Assembly (NCBI GenBank): GCA_964390465.1
Contig: CAYMIJ010000045.1
Location: 1 to 6,121, forward strand
Origin: JADZAI01 sp964390465
GTDB lineage: Bacteria > Pseudomonadota > Alphaproteobacteria > Micropepsales > Micropepsaceae
DNA length: 6,121 nucleotides
Direction of reading: 5' to 3'
Part shown: positions 5,577 to 6,121 of the stretch, in pieces
Layout: every line of letters starts with the position of its first letter
Numbering within the stretch: position 1 is the stretch's first letter
Notes under the pieces: generated by a model
What the model saw: the letters and a program-made list of their open reading frames with translations, nothing else
Databases searched by the model: none
Told to the model about the DNA's origin: nothing
Translations under genes and position numbers: made by a program

Positions 5577-6121
5577 CGCGTCGCGTCCTTTTCGATCAGG
5601 CTGGGAAGGTAGGGGAGAAGCTCGCGCGGGATGGTGCCGAGCAGCGGGAAGAAGAACCCGAGAGCGCTCTGCGGGGAGGCGAAGTGGTGCTCCGGGAAGC
5701 TCGGCATGGTCGCTCGCTCCAGCTCGCTCCAGACAGCTCGCCAGCTTCGACCGTCCGCCGTCCGGATGACGGCGGACACGGCCGTGTCGCCGATCATCCG
5801 ACGGCAGATCGCGACACCGATCTCCGCGGTCCACGGCGGCGTCTCGGGTGCCTTCCGGAGCAGCTCGGCGCCGAGCTGGAGCCCGGCCGGGTACGGCTGC
5901 GCGTACTCCTTCGCCGCATGCTCCAGCTCGCTCGCGAGCACCTGCCGGGCGAACGAGAAGACCTTCTCCGGCAGGTCGATCCGGATCGGCTCGGGCGGAG
6001 CTTTCAGCGCCTTCTCGGTGAGCGCGCGGTAGAGCCGCTCGACGTCTCCGCGTTGCGCCTCGATGACCTGATCCTTCGTCCACCCCGCCTTCTCGGCGGC
6101 GAGGAGGAAGGCGCTGGTCTC
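5573..6121 (-). CDS. Unrecognised protein, C-terminal 182 residues (start outside the window)
   Basis: The frame is open to the right edge and ends with TGA at 5573-5575, overlapping the next gene as ATGA. The first visible 40 residues are helical and charged (AEKAGWTKDQVIEAQRGDVE), and a second helical region follows (61-95, LASELEHAAKEYAQPY). The middle has a beta-like AVSAVIRTADGRSWRAVW (114-131). The C-terminal 35 residues are hydrophobic and proline-rich (LGFFFPLLGTIPRELLPYLP) but too interrupted for a membrane helix. There is only one Cys, so it lacks the zinc signatures of its downstream neighbours. GTG at 5939-5941 could be a start, but in-frame coding-like sequence continues upstream to the window edge, so it is more likely an internal Val. 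No family recognised. The ribosome binding site of the next gene lies within its last codons. Confidence 0.7.
   Translation of the reverse strand, partial: ETSAFLLAAEKAGWTKDQVIEAQRGDVERLYRALTEKALKAPPEPIRIDLPEKVFSFARQVLASELEHAAKEYAQPYPAGLQLGAELLRKAPETPPWTAEIGVAICRRMIGDTAVSAVIRTADGRSWRAVWSELERATMPSFPEHHFASPQSALGFFFPLLGTIPRELLPYLPSLIEKDATR
5586..5590 (-). promoter_or_regulatory. Ribosome binding site AAGGA inside the end of the upstream gene
   Basis: AAGGA lies 9 bases before the ATG at 5576 and within the last codons of the preceding gene. Together with the ATGA overlap it fixes the start of the long zinc-rich protein and suggests coupled translation. The same AAGGA core precedes the 324-residue gene. 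Confidence 0.65.

Noticed and set aside
4851..5612. 253-codon plus-strand open frame
   Set aside because: Antisense to the zinc-rich long gene; Arg/His-rich composition, no ribosome binding site, and against the uniform gene direction.
2049..6083. A single 1344-codon open frame on the minus strand
   Set aside because: It joins by chance two real genes that share a frame (5576 leftward to the gap, and 3023-2049). The parts at 5577-6083 and 3024-3529 are Arg/Ser/Ala-rich out-of-frame readings of better genes, and it crosses 100 N.
1..6121. CRISPR array, tRNA, insertion-sequence ends or attachment sites
   Set aside because: No regularly spaced repeats, cloverleaf-like sequence, transposase motifs or paired terminal repeats were found by reading both strands.

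Overview
The window is GC-rich, and every believable gene lies on the minus strand, packed end to end with four-base stop/start overlaps (ATGA, GTGA) and AAGGA-type ribosome binding sites. That is the style of a bacterial (pro)phage or other accessory block. The host cannot be named from the sequence; a high-GC bacterium (Myxococcota- or Actinobacteria-like) would fit, but this is only inference. Two runs of exactly 100 N (1369-1468 and 3530-3629) look like nominal scaffold gaps, and each one interrupts a gene. No tRNA, rRNA, CRISPR array, insertion sequence or integrase was seen.

In transcription order, from high to low coordinates, the first block starts with the C-terminal 182 residues of an unrecognised protein (5573-6121). 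It is followed by a long protein of at least 649 residues (3630-5576) that carries several zinc-ribbon-like Cys/His clusters and an internal duplication in which a zinc knuckle is followed by a winged-helix-like segment, twice. After the gap come a 90-residue C-terminal fragment (3256-3529), a 74-residue zinc-ribbon protein (3035-3259) and a 324-residue protein (2049-3023). This last one has the same C-x4-C ... C-x2-H signature seen twice in the long protein. None of these is a family I can name. What they share is probable metal binding.

The second block looks structural. It contains a 160-residue beta-rich protein (1533-2015), then the start of a gene (1469-1536) that runs into a gap. Beyond the gap is the rest of an SGNH/GDSL-type hydrolase fused to a LamG-like (concanavalin A-like) domain (243-1368), probably the same gene. 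The window ends in the start of a small, very basic Ala/Gly/Lys/Pro-rich protein (1-184). An SGNH esterase joined to a sugar-binding-type beta-sandwich, next to a small beta protein, suggests a tail-fibre or receptor-binding apparatus that acts on surface polysaccharide. That role is inferred.

The 58 bases before the last gene hold two inverted repeats, one of which overlaps its ribosome binding site. A third GC-only inverted repeat ends on the start codon of the 160-residue protein. The most interesting items are the duplicated zinc-knuckle/winged-helix architecture, the zinc signature recurring across neighbouring genes, and the SGNH-LamG protein.
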